A stretch of DNA of 57,619 nt from Comamonadaceae bacterium (GTDB taxonomy: Bacteria > Pseudomonadota > Gammaproteobacteria > Burkholderiales > Burkholderiaceae_C): positions 1 to 57,619 of the forward strand of contig CANJPU010000029.1 of assembly GCA_947476285.1 (NCBI GenBank). Reading direction: 5' to 3'. Below the pieces are notes generated by a model. The model had not been told where the DNA came from and did not search any database. It saw only the letters and a list, made by a program, of their open reading frames with translations. The position numbers and the translations under genes were made by a program. Shown here piece after piece: positions 8,863-16,888 of the stretch. The first letter of the stretch is position 1, and every line of letters starts with the position of its first letter.

Positions 8863-9645
8863 TCAGATGGCGAAGCCGTCGTCGGCGGCCACGATCGCGC
8901 CGTTGATGAAATGACTCTGGCCGCTGGCCAGAAGCAACAGCAAGCCGTCCAGATCCTGCGGCTGGCCCACACGCTTGCGCGGCAGCATCGAAATCAGCTT
9001 CTGCCCTTGCTCGGTCTGCCAGTGGTGGTGATTGAGCTCGGTGTCGATATAGCCTGGGCAAATGGCATTGACGTTGATGCCAAAGCGCCCCCACTCCATG
9101 GCCAGCACCTTGGTCATCTGGATCACAGCCGCCTTGCTCATGCAATAAGCCCCAATCTGGGGCAGAACCCTTAGCCCCGCGGTAGAAGCGATGTTGATGA
9201 TGCGCCCACCAATGTAGGTGCCCGGTGCCGCGCCACGTGCTCGGGCCAGCATGCGTTTGCCCACCTCCTGGGCCACAAAGAATGCGCCCTTGACGTTGGT
9301 GTTGAAGATGAAGTCGTAATCCTCTTCACTCACATCCTGCACGCGCTGGGTGGTGCTGACGCCGGAGTTGTTCACCAGGATGTCGATGGCGCCCACTTCG
9401 GTCTCCGCATGCGCGACCGCGGATTTGATGCTGTCCAGCGAGGTCACATCCAGCGGCAGCACATGCGCATCGCCGCCCTGTGCCTCGATCTGCGCACGCA
9501 AGTCTTTTAGCTTTTCCACTCTGCGGCTGGCCAACACGACGGCGGCCCCGGCCTGCGATAGCGTGCGCGCGAACTGCGCGCCCAAACCGCCCGAGGCGCC
9601 AGTAATGAAGGCCACCCGGCCCGACAAATCGATGCTGTTACTCAC
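8863..9645 (-). CDS. Short-chain dehydrogenase/reductase (SDR)
   Basis: This is a classical SDR of about 260 residues. The NAD(P)-binding TGASGGLG motif is near residue 15, NNSG near 90, and the catalytic Ser with YCMSK near 165 are all present. The start is chosen as GTG at 9645 because GAGGAG sits seven bases upstream; an open frame continues a little further without a better site. The C-terminus LASGQSHFINGAIVAADDGF is typical. The substrate cannot be deduced. It is probably co-transcribed with the glutaminase gene downstream. Confidence 0.88.
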   Translation of the reverse strand: MSNSIDLSGRVAFITGASGGLGAQFARTLSQAGAAVVLASRRVEKLKDLRAQIEAQGGDAHVLPLDVTSLDSIKSAVAHAETEVGAIDILVNNSGVSTTQRVQDVSEEDYDFIFNTNVKGAFFVAQEVGKRMLARARGAAPGTYIGGRIINIASTAGLRVLPQIGAYCMSKAAVIQMTKVLAMEWGRFGINVNAICPGYIDTELNHHHWQTEQGQKLISMLPRKRVGQPQDLDGLLLLLASGQSHFINGAIVAADDGFAI

Positions 9646-9761
9646 AATGCTCTCCTCGCGCGATTGAGACGCCAAAACCAGAATGACCGTTCACTGTCCT
9701 GCGGCTGCAGCATAGAATCTAGCAGCACTGGATGACCAGAACCATTATCAGCGAGCTTTTT

Positions 9762-11444
9762 ATGACGCAAGAAGAACTACTGGCGCAGTACGGACCGCGC
9801 GAAGCGATGGAATACGATGTGGTGGTCGTCGGCGCAGGCCCTGCAGGCCTGTCCACCGCCATCCGAATCAAGCAACTGGCCGCCCAGCAGGGCAAGGAAG
9901 TGTCTGTGGTGGTGCTGGAGAAAGGCTCGGAGCCCGGCGCACACATTCTCTCGGGCGCCATCATGGACCCGCGCGCACTCAGTGAACTCTTTCCCAACTG
10001 GAAGGAACTCGGCGCGCCGCTCACCACACCGGTCACAGAAGACATCTTTTTGTTTACCAACAAAGAGGGTGCGAGCCGCACACCTAATTTCTTGCTGCCA
10101 AAGTGCTTCCACAACGACGGCACCTACATTCTCAGTCTGGCCAACTTCACCCGCTGGATGGCACAGCAGGCAGAGGGCCTGGGCGTTGAAATTTTTCCTG
10201 GTTTTGCGGCTGCCGAAGTGCTCTACAACGAAGACGGCTCGGTCAAGGGCGTGGCCACCGGCAACATGGGCGTTGGCAAAGACGGTGAGCCCACTGAGAA
10301 CTTTCAGATAGGCATGGAGCTGCATGCCAAGTACACCATCTTCGCCGAAGGCGCACGCGGCCACCTGGGCAAGCAGATCATCAGCCGCTTCAAGCTTGAC
10401 GAAGGGCGCGACCCGCAAAGCTACAGCATCGGCATCAAGGAGCTGTGGGAGATCGACCCCTCGCGCCACAAGCCCGGGCTGGTGGTGCACACCGCCGGCT
10501 GGCCGCTGGAAGACGACACCTACGGCGGCTCCTTCATGTACCACATGGAGAACAACCAGGTCGCGGTGGGCTTTGTGGTCGGACTGGACTACAAGAACCC
10601 GTGGCTGAGCCCCTTCGAGGAATTCCAGCGCTGGAAGACCCACCCCAACATCCGCTGGTATTTCGAAGGCCCCACGGGCGCCAAGCGAATCAGCTACGGC
10701 GCGCGCGCGCTCACCGTGGGCGGCATCCTCTCGCTGCCCAAGACGGTGTTCCCCGGCGGCGCGCTGGTGGGCTGCGATGCGGGCTACCTCAACTCATCAC
10801 GCATCAAGGGCAGCCATGCAGCCATCAAGACCGGCATGCTGGCGGGCGAAGCCGCCTATGAGGCAGTGACCCATGGGCGCATGCATGACGAGCTGGTCGC
10901 GTATCCGCAGGCGTTCGAAGATTCGTGGCTTTACGAGGAACTCAACAAGTCGCGCAACTTCAAGCAGTGGTTCAAGAAAGGCCGCGCCGTGGCCACCGTG
11001 ATGACTGGCATTGAACAATTTTTGCTGGGCGGACACATCCCCTGGACGATTCACCGCGAAAAGCCTGACCATGTCTACATGATGCCCGCATCGGAATGCA
11101 AGCCGATCGAATATCCCAAACCCGACGGCATACTCACCTTCGATCGCCTCTCATCGATCTACCTGTCGGGAACCAACCATGAGGAAAACCAGCCCGCGCA
11201 CTTGACGCTCAAGGACGCATCGGTGCCGGTAGGGATCAACCTGTCCAAGTTTGCCGGACCGGAGGCCCGTTACTGCCCAGCCGGTGTGTATGAATTCGTC
11301 AAGAACGAAGACAACACCGAGCGCCTGCAGATCAATGCGCAGAACTGTGTGCACTGCAAGACCTGCGACATCAAGGACCCGACACAAAACATCGTCTGGG
11401 TCACACCCGAGGGCGGCGGCGGACCCAACTACGCGAACATGTAG
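9762..11444 (+). CDS. Electron transfer flavoprotein-ubiquinone oxidoreductase
   Basis: This 560-residue protein passes electrons from reduced ETF (from acyl-CoA and other dehydrogenases) to ubiquinone at the inner membrane. It has an N-terminal FAD motif VVVGAGPAGLSTAIR, the GCDAGYLNSSRIKGSH FAD/ubiquinone region, and a C-terminal 4Fe-4S module with CPAGVYEF and NCVHCKTCDIKDP. The start at 9762 (MTQEELLAQYG) matches the usual family N-terminus; an in-frame ATG at 9732 would add ten residues. Neither has a strong ribosome-binding site. It diverges from the SDR gene. Confidence 0.95.
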   Translation: MTQEELLAQYGPREAMEYDVVVVGAGPAGLSTAIRIKQLAAQQGKEVSVVVLEKGSEPGAHILSGAIMDPRALSELFPNWKELGAPLTTPVTEDIFLFTNKEGASRTPNFLLPKCFHNDGTYILSLANFTRWMAQQAEGLGVEIFPGFAAAEVLYNEDGSVKGVATGNMGVGKDGEPTENFQIGMELHAKYTIFAEGARGHLGKQIISRFKLDEGRDPQSYSIGIKELWEIDPSRHKPGLVVHTAGWPLEDDTYGGSFMYHMENNQVAVGFVVGLDYKNPWLSPFEEFQRWKTHPNIRWYFEGPTGAKRISYGARALTVGGILSLPKTVFPGGALVGCDAGYLNSSRIKGSHAAIKTGMLAGEAAYEAVTHGRMHDELVAYPQAFEDSWLYEELNKSRNFKQWFKKGRAVATVMTGIEQFLLGGHIPWTIHREKPDHVYMMPASECKPIEYPKPDGILTFDRLSSIYLSGTNHEENQPAHLTLKDASVPVGINLSKFAGPEARYCPAGVYEFVKNEDNTERLQINAQNCVHCKTCDIKDPTQNIVWVTPEGGGGPNYANM

Positions 11445-11494
11445 CGCGGACGCATTCGGTGCCGCTCGACCTTTCCGGCGGCAGTACAATCGCG

Positions 11495-11715
11495 GCGTCA
11501 GGAGAGAGTTTTTATGCACAAGCATGGAAGCCGCCGAAGGCGCAGGCATCCGCCAAACGCTCAGGCACAAAGGACTGACAAGACGCCCCGGTTGCGGGGC
11601 GTTCACCTTGCTGGAGAGAGGCCGTCGCCGCTACGTGTATGCGGCAGTCGGCCCACCGAAGGAGCAAACCCGTGCAAGCGGGCGAATCTCTCAGGTAAAG
11701 CGGACAGCAGGGGCC
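11495..11715 (+). promoter_or_regulatory. Tandem glycine riboswitch (two aptamers)
   Basis: Two copies of the glycine aptamer core are visible. The first (about 11495-11580) has GGAGAGAG, the CCGAAGGCGCAGGC segment and a CTCAGGCACAAAGGACTG close. The second (about 11610-11715) has GGAGAGAGGCC, CACCGAAGGAGCAAACC, and CTCTCAGGTAAAGCGGACAG. These are the conserved elements of the glycine riboswitch, here leading gcvT, gcvH and gcvP. Glycine binding should switch the operon on. The linker between aptamers holds a strong extra hairpin, GCCCCG-GTTG-CGGGGC at about 11584-11599, with no T-run after it. Confidence 0.95.
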
Positions 11716-11737
11716 GCCCATGGTGTGTACCATGGTT

Positions 11738-11780
11738 GGGCTCGCGTGTGCGGGCCTGGATTGCCGCCCCTGGAGAGCCC
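11738..11780 (+). promoter_or_regulatory. Putative expression platform: hairpin sequestering the gcvT ribosome-binding site
   Basis: GGGCTC at 11738-11743 can pair with GAGCCC at 11775-11780; the latter overlaps the GGAG ribosome-binding sequence (11772-11775) ahead of the TTG start at 11783. An upstream hairpin, CCATGGT-GTGT-ACCATGG at 11718-11735, could compete for the same strand. No run of T is seen between the aptamers and the start, so translational rather than transcriptional control is inferred. Confidence 0.5.
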
Positions 11781-11782
11781 GA

Positions 11783-12913
11783 TTGGCCACGCAAGAATCT
11801 GAGCTTCAAAAAACCCCGCTTCACGCATTGCACCTGGAACTGGGCGCACGCATGGTGCCCTTTGCCGGGTACTCGATGCCGGTGCAGTATCCCGCCGGAC
11901 TGATGGCCGAGCACCGTCACACGCGCGAGGCCGCAGGCCTGTTCGATGTGTCGCACATGGGGCAATTGCGGCTGGCGGGTGCGGGCGCTGCTGCCGCGCT
12001 TGAATCGGTGATACCCATGGACGTGATTGATCTGCCAGTGGGCAAGCAACGCTACGGCCTGCTGCTCACCGACGAGGGCACCATCATCGACGACCTGATG
12101 TTCTTCAACCGCGGCGATGATTTGTTCATCATCGTCAACGGCGCCTGCAAGGTGGGCGACATCGCTCATATTCGCCAACAGATCGGCTCGCGTTGCCAGG
12201 TGCTACCCATGCCCGAGCGCGCACTGCTGGCCTTGCAAGGCCCACAGGCCGCCGCCGCTCTCGCGCAGCTTGTGCCAGGCGTGGACAAACTGGTCTTCAT
12301 GACTGGCGGCGCGTTCAACTGGAATGGCACCGAGCTTTTCATCACCCGCAGCGGCTACACCGGCGAAGACGGTTTTGAAATCTCGGTGCATGAGTCGCAG
12401 GCCGACCCTCTGGCCCGTGCCCTGCTTGCCCAGCCGCAAGTCAAACCCATCGGCCTTGGCGCGCGCAATTCGCTGCGCCTGGAAGCGGGGCTGTGCCTCT
12501 ATGGCAATGACATCGACACCACCACCACACCGGCACAGGCCGCGCTGGGTTGGGCAATCCAGAAAGTGCGGCGCAAAGGTGGCTCGCGCGAGGGCGGGTT
12601 TCCCGGCGCGGCCCAAGTGCTGGGCGAGTTGGACGGCACAGTGCCGCTGCAACGCAAGCGGGTGGGCCTGATCGCGCTGGATCGGGTGCCTGTTCGTGAG
12701 CACACCGAGTTGTGCGATACCAGTGGCCAGCCGATCGGGATGGTCACCAGCGGACTCTTGGGCCCGACCATCGACAAGCCAGTGGCCATGGGCTACGTTC
12801 CGCCCCAATGGGCAGCTCTGGGCACACGCATCAACGCCATGGTGCGCGGCAAGGCCGTGGCAATGCAAGTGGCGGCCACGCCCTTTGTTCCAAGCCGATA
12901 CTTCCGCGGGTAA
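11783..12913 (+). CDS. gcvT: Glycine cleavage system T protein (aminomethyltransferase)
   Basis: The 376-residue T protein transfers the methylene unit from the aminomethyl-lipoyl H protein to tetrahydrofolate and releases ammonia. [17 protein letters not shown] and [12 protein letters not shown] at the N-terminus, FDVSHMGQ, and [11 protein letters not shown] with the folate-site residues are characteristic. I place the start at TTG 11783, nine bases after GGAG, because the protein then begins [14 protein letters not shown], like its homologues; an ATG at 11720 would put coding sequence over the riboswitch platform. First gene of gcvTHP. Confidence 0.95.
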   Translation: MATQESELQKTPLHALHLELGARMVPFAGYSMPVQYPAGLMAEHRHTREAAGLFDVSHMGQLRLAGAGAAAALESVIPMDVIDLPVGKQRYGLLLTDEGTIIDDLMFFNRGDDLFIIVNGACKVGDIAHIRQQIGSRCQVLPMPERALLALQGPQAAAALAQLVPGVDKLVFMTGGAFNWNGTELFITRSGYTGEDGFEISVHESQADPLARALLAQPQVKPIGLGARNSLRLEAGLCLYGNDIDTTTTPAQAALGWAIQKVRRKGGSREGGFPGAAQVLGELDGTVPLQRKRVGLIALDRVPVREHTELCDTSGQPIGMVTSGLLGPTIDKPVAMGYVPPQWAALGTRINAMVRGKAVAMQVAATPFVPSRYFRG

Positions 12914-12925
12914 ATTCGAATCGGC

Positions 12926-12950
12926 AAATTGGAATCTGACCCCAATTAAT
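12926..12950. repeat. Dispersed intergenic repeat, copy 1 (AATTGGGGTCAGATT type)
   Basis: Between gcvT and gcvH the minus strand reads AATTGGGGTCAGATTCC followed by AATTT, with imperfect inverted ends (AATTGG/CCAATT). A near copy in the opposite orientation lies at 20251-20273. Sequences of this type recur between genes in many betaproteobacteria. The plus strand ends in a T-run, so weak attenuation within the operon is possible. Confidence 0.55.
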
Positions 12951-12967
12951 TTTTACAGGAGAAGAAC

Positions 12968-13342
12968 ATGACCGTGAAGTACACCGAAGAGCACGAGTGG
13001 ATTCAACTGGAGGACCATGAGGCGGCCGTGGTTGGCATCACGCTGCATGCGCAGGATGCGCTGGGCGATGTGGTGTTTGTCGAACTGCCCGAAGTGGGCC
13101 GCAGCTATGCCAAAGGCGATGTCGCCGGCGTGGTCGAATCGGTCAAGGCTGCGGCGGACATTTTCATGCCGGTGGCAGGTGAAGTAACCGAGGTCAACGA
13201 AGATCTGCGCGCCGATCCGTCGCTGGCCAACTCCGACCCGATGGGCAATGGCTGGTTTTTCAAAATTCTGATCAAGGACATGGCGCAGTTTGACGTGCTG
13301 ATGGACCAACCCGACTACGCCAAGTTCTCCAAGGACCATTGA
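12968..13342 (+). CDS. gcvH: Glycine cleavage system H protein
   Basis: The 124-residue lipoyl carrier shuttles the aminomethyl group between P and T proteins. The lipoylation lysine is K60 within [15 protein letters not shown], and the HEWIQLE start region and GNGWFFKI C-terminal element are typical. AGGAG lies eight bases upstream of the ATG. It sits 54 bases after gcvT and 40 before gcvP. Confidence 0.97.
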   Translation: MTVKYTEEHEWIQLEDHEAAVVGITLHAQDALGDVVFVELPEVGRSYAKGDVAGVVESVKAAADIFMPVAGEVTEVNEDLRADPSLANSDPMGNGWFFKILIKDMAQFDVLMDQPDYAKFSKDH

Positions 13343-13382
13343 TCCTGCAACGAGCCGCGCTGGCTCAACAACGGAAGCCGCC

Positions 13383-16310
13383 ATGTTGATGCAATCCGCC
13401 CGCCCGCTGGGTGAGCTTGAAAACAATTCTGAATTCATCGCCCGCCACATCGGCATCGACGAACAGGGCGAGGGCCGCATGCTCGCAGCCATCGGCGAGA
13501 CATCGCGCCGTACGCTGATCGACAGCATCGTGCCTCGCGCGATTGCCCGCAGCAGCCAGATGAAGCTGCCCGCGGCCATCACCGAAGCAGCCGCGCTGAC
13601 CGAGTTACGCGCCATCGCCGACCAAAACCAGGTGTTTCGCAGCTTCATCGGCCAGGGCTATCACGGCACGCACACACCAGGTGTCATTTTGCGCAATGTC
13701 CTGGAGAACCCAGCCTGGTACACGGCCTACACGCCCTATCAGGCCGAGATCAGCCAGGGCCGTATGGAAGCCCTGGTGAATTTCCAGACCATGGTCTGCG
13801 ACCTGACCGGCATGCCCATCGCCAATGCGTCCATGCTGGACGAAGCCACCTCCGCAGCCGAGGCCATGACGCTCGCCCGCCGCAGCAGCAAAAGCAAGAG
13901 CAATGTCTTTGTCGTTTCCGGCCATTGCCATCCGCAAACCATTGAGGTGGTGCGCACGCGCGCACACCCGCTGGGCATCGAAGTACTGCTGACCGAATCT
14001 GCTGCACAGTGGAATGCTGCGATGCAAGGCGACTACTTTGCGGTGCTGGCCCAGTACCCTGCCACACATGGCCGCATCGACGACCTGCGCTCCAACGTCG
14101 ATCAGGCGCATGCGAAGCAAGCCGTGTTCATCGTGGCCGCCGATCTACTGGCCATGACGCTCTTGGTGCCGCCCGGTGAATTCGGTGCCGACATCGCGGT
14201 GGGCTCGACTCAGCGATTTGGCATGCCCATGGGTGCGGGTGGGCCGCATGCGGCCTACATGGCCTGCCGTGATGAACTCAAGCGCTCCATGCCCGGGCGA
14301 CTGGTAGGCGTCAGTGTCGATACCCACGGCAACCCGGCTTATCGCCTTGCGCTGCAAACGCGCGAACAGCATATTCGGCGCGAGAAGGCCACATCCAATA
14401 TCTGCACGGCCCAAGTGTTGCCTGCCGTAGTCGCCAGCATGTACGCGGTGTACCACGGCCCTGAGGGCCTCAAGCGCATCGCGCAGCGGGTCGCCAGCTA
14501 CACCGCCGTTCTGGCCAAGGGCCTCGCGCAACTGGGCTACGCGCCCACGCCGGGCGGCGCCTTCGACACCCTGCACCTGAGCACCGGCGCGCAAACCGAA
14601 TCGATCGCGCAACGCGCCCGTGCGCGGCGGGCCAATCTGCGCATCCATGGCAAAGAGTCCATCTGCATCTCGCTGGACGAAACAAGCACGCGCGAAGACA
14701 TCGCGCTGCTGTGGTCTGTGTTTGCAGCACCGGGGCAAGCAGTGCCAGATTTTTCGAGCTTCGAAAAAGGCATCGAATCACTCATCCCAATGCAGCTTCG
14801 GCGCAGCAGCAGTTTCCTCACGCACCGGGTTTTCAACTCCCACCACAGCGAGACCGGCATGCTGCGCTACATCCGCGCTCTGTCGGACAAAGACCTTGCC
14901 CTGGACCGCAGCATGATCCCGCTGGGCAGTTGCACCATGAAGCTCAACGCCACCAGCGAGATGATCCCCATCACCTGGCCGCAGTTCGCCAACGTGCACC
15001 CTTTTGCGCCGCGTGAGCAAATGCAAGGCTATGCGCTGCTGGACCAGCAACTGCGCGACTGGCTGTGCCAGGCCACCGGCTACGCTGGCATCAGCCTGCA
15101 GCCCAATGCCGGCTCGCAAGGCGAATATGCCGGCCTGCTGGCGATCAAGGCCTTTCATGAGAGCAAGGGGCAAGGCCATCGCAACATTTGCCTGATCCCC
15201 TCATCGGCCCACGGCACCAACCCGGCCAGCGCACAAATGGTCGGCATGCAGGTGGTGGTCACCGCCTGCGATGCGAACGGCAACGTCGATCTGGTCGACC
15301 TCAAGGCCAAATGCGAGCAGCACAGCGACACGCTCGCGGCAGTGATGATCACCTATCCGAGTACGCACGGCGTCTTCGAGATGCAGGTCAAGGAACTGTG
15401 CGCGATGGTCCACCAACATGGCGGCCGAGTGTATGTGGACGGTGCCAACATGAATGCCCTGGTCGGCGTGGCCGCGCCGGGTGAGTTTGGCGGCGATGTG
15501 AGCCACCTGAACCTGCACAAGACCTTCTGCATTCCACACGGCGGCGGCGGGCCCGGCGTCGGCCCAGTCTGCGTGGTGCAAGATCTGGTGCCTTTCCTGC
15601 CCGGGCATGCCAGCGCGGCCAGCGCTGGCGCCTATGTCAGCAAGCAAGCCGCTGATGCCAGTGCGTCCAACCCTGTCGGTGCGGTGTCGGCGGCGCCATT
15701 GGGCAATGCGGCGGTGCTGCCCATCAGCTGGATGTATTGCCGAATGATGGGCCCGCAAGGCCTGACCCAGGCCACCGAGGCGGCCATTCTGAGCGCCAAC
15801 TACATCAGCGCGCGCCTCAAGGACCATTACCCAACCCTCTACGCCAGCGCGAACGGGCATGTGGCGCACGAGTGCATCCTGGACCTTCGCCCCATCAAGG
15901 ACGCCTGCGGCGTGACCGCCGAAGACGTCGCCAAGCGCCTGATCGACTACGGCTTTCATGCACCCACGCTGAGTTTTCCGGTACCCGGCACGCTGATGGT
16001 AGAGCCCACCGAAAGCGAGACCCTGGACGAACTCGACCGCTTCATCGACGCCATGGTGGCCATACGGGGCGAAATCCGCCGAGTCGAAAGCGGGCAATGG
16101 CCGCAGGACGACAACCCCCTCAAACACGCGCCCCACACCGCGGCGAGCCTGCTGACTTCCGAGTGGCCGCATGCCTATACGCGCGAAGAAGGCGCAGCCG
16201 TGCTCGATGCAAGGCGGCATGCCAAGTACTGGCCACCCATCGGCCGGGTCGACAACGTCTGGGGCGACCGCAACCTGTTTTGCAGTTGTGTTCCGGTGTC
16301 TGAGGACTGA
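13383..16310 (+). CDS. gcvP: Glycine dehydrogenase (decarboxylating), P protein
   Basis: The 975-residue PLP enzyme decarboxylates glycine and loads the aminomethyl group on the H protein. It is the single-chain form with two related halves: [16 protein letters not shown] and the GANPHAAYMA-like [16 protein letters not shown] in the first, and the PLP lysine in [18 protein letters not shown] (about residue 712) in the second. [13 protein letters not shown] and the glycine-rich loop are intact, and the length is normal. It ends the gcv operon; no clear terminator is seen after its stop. Confidence 0.97.
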   Translation: MLMQSARPLGELENNSEFIARHIGIDEQGEGRMLAAIGETSRRTLIDSIVPRAIARSSQMKLPAAITEAAALTELRAIADQNQVFRSFIGQGYHGTHTPGVILRNVLENPAWYTAYTPYQAEISQGRMEALVNFQTMVCDLTGMPIANASMLDEATSAAEAMTLARRSSKSKSNVFVVSGHCHPQTIEVVRTRAHPLGIEVLLTESAAQWNAAMQGDYFAVLAQYPATHGRIDDLRSNVDQAHAKQAVFIVAADLLAMTLLVPPGEFGADIAVGSTQRFGMPMGAGGPHAAYMACRDELKRSMPGRLVGVSVDTHGNPAYRLALQTREQHIRREKATSNICTAQVLPAVVASMYAVYHGPEGLKRIAQRVASYTAVLAKGLAQLGYAPTPGGAFDTLHLSTGAQTESIAQRARARRANLRIHGKESICISLDETSTREDIALLWSVFAAPGQAVPDFSSFEKGIESLIPMQLRRSSSFLTHRVFNSHHSETGMLRYIRALSDKDLALDRSMIPLGSCTMKLNATSEMIPITWPQFANVHPFAPREQMQGYALLDQQLRDWLCQATGYAGISLQPNAGSQGEYAGLLAIKAFHESKGQGHRNICLIPSSAHGTNPASAQMVGMQVVVTACDANGNVDLVDLKAKCEQHSDTLAAVMITYPSTHGVFEMQVKELCAMVHQHGGRVYVDGANMNALVGVAAPGEFGGDVSHLNLHKTFCIPHGGGGPGVGPVCVVQDLVPFLPGHASAASAGAYVSKQAADASASNPVGAVSAAPLGNAAVLPISWMYCRMMGPQGLTQATEAAILSANYISARLKDHYPTLYASANGHVAHECILDLRPIKDACGVTAEDVAKRLIDYGFHAPTLSFPVPGTLMVEPTESETLDELDRFIDAMVAIRGEIRRVESGQWPQDDNPLKHAPHTAASLLTSEWPHAYTREEGAAVLDARRHAKYWPPIGRVDNVWGDRNLFCSCVPVSED

Positions 16311-16888
16311 TGGCGTCAGATCAACCCATGATGACGGTTGAAGTGGTGCAGTAGGAGACCATAGAAGTCCATATGTAAGTTCGCAGCATGCTGCCGTTGC
16401 GATTGTTCTGTCATCTGGCTGACCAGTTCATTGTCGACGCTGCGTACCAAAGATATAGTGTAGGCTTTACTTTCTATAAGTAAGACCTAATTGGTATCAA
16501 GATATGGAACTCGTGCGTCAAATTTGCCTAGCTTTTGGCCCAAAGTCCGACGAGCTCCTGGCTTGCCCGACGAAGGCCCGGACAAGTTCCGATCTTCATT
16601 CGTCAGCTGGCCATATCTGAGCATCCCGTGCACCGTGTCGCTCCCAGGGTGGCAGTACTTGTGCGGCCACTCGGACCGCAGCCCAGGATCAGGCATCGCG
16701 CACAAGACCGCAAATCTTGTGACCCCATCCGCGCCAGCGGGCAGCGCCCAAGCCATTCAACAAAGCCAATTGCACAAGGGCGACTCCTGCCTCGAGTGGA
16801 ACCGGGGCACCAGGATGGCCTTCTCGACCATGCGCCCTTCCTGTTGAGCCGCAGGCCGATCAAGCGCCGGTATTGACCACAGTTCAAC
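16311..16888. other. Gene-poor 578-bp stretch between gcvP and the hybrid kinase
   Basis: No open frame here looks like a real protein on either strand. It holds an A+T-rich segment (about 16450-16500) with a perfect dyad TTACTT-N5-AAGTAA at 16467-16483, which may be a promoter or operator region. On the minus strand at 16767-16753, GGCTTTGTTGAATGG resembles the terminal repeat of some IS5-type elements, so part of the stretch may be insertion-sequence debris. That is weak evidence. The last 60 bases presumably contain the kinase translation start signals, which are poor. Confidence 0.5.

Noticed and set aside
15201..16220. Long minus-strand ORF (339 codons) inside gcvP
   Set aside because: It lies wholly within gcvP, has no family resemblance and is a product of high-G+C codon bias on the opposite strand.
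16491..16847. 118-codon plus-strand ORF in the gap before the kinase
   Set aside because: No ribosome-binding site, no recognisable motif, and competing frames of similar length occur on both strands.
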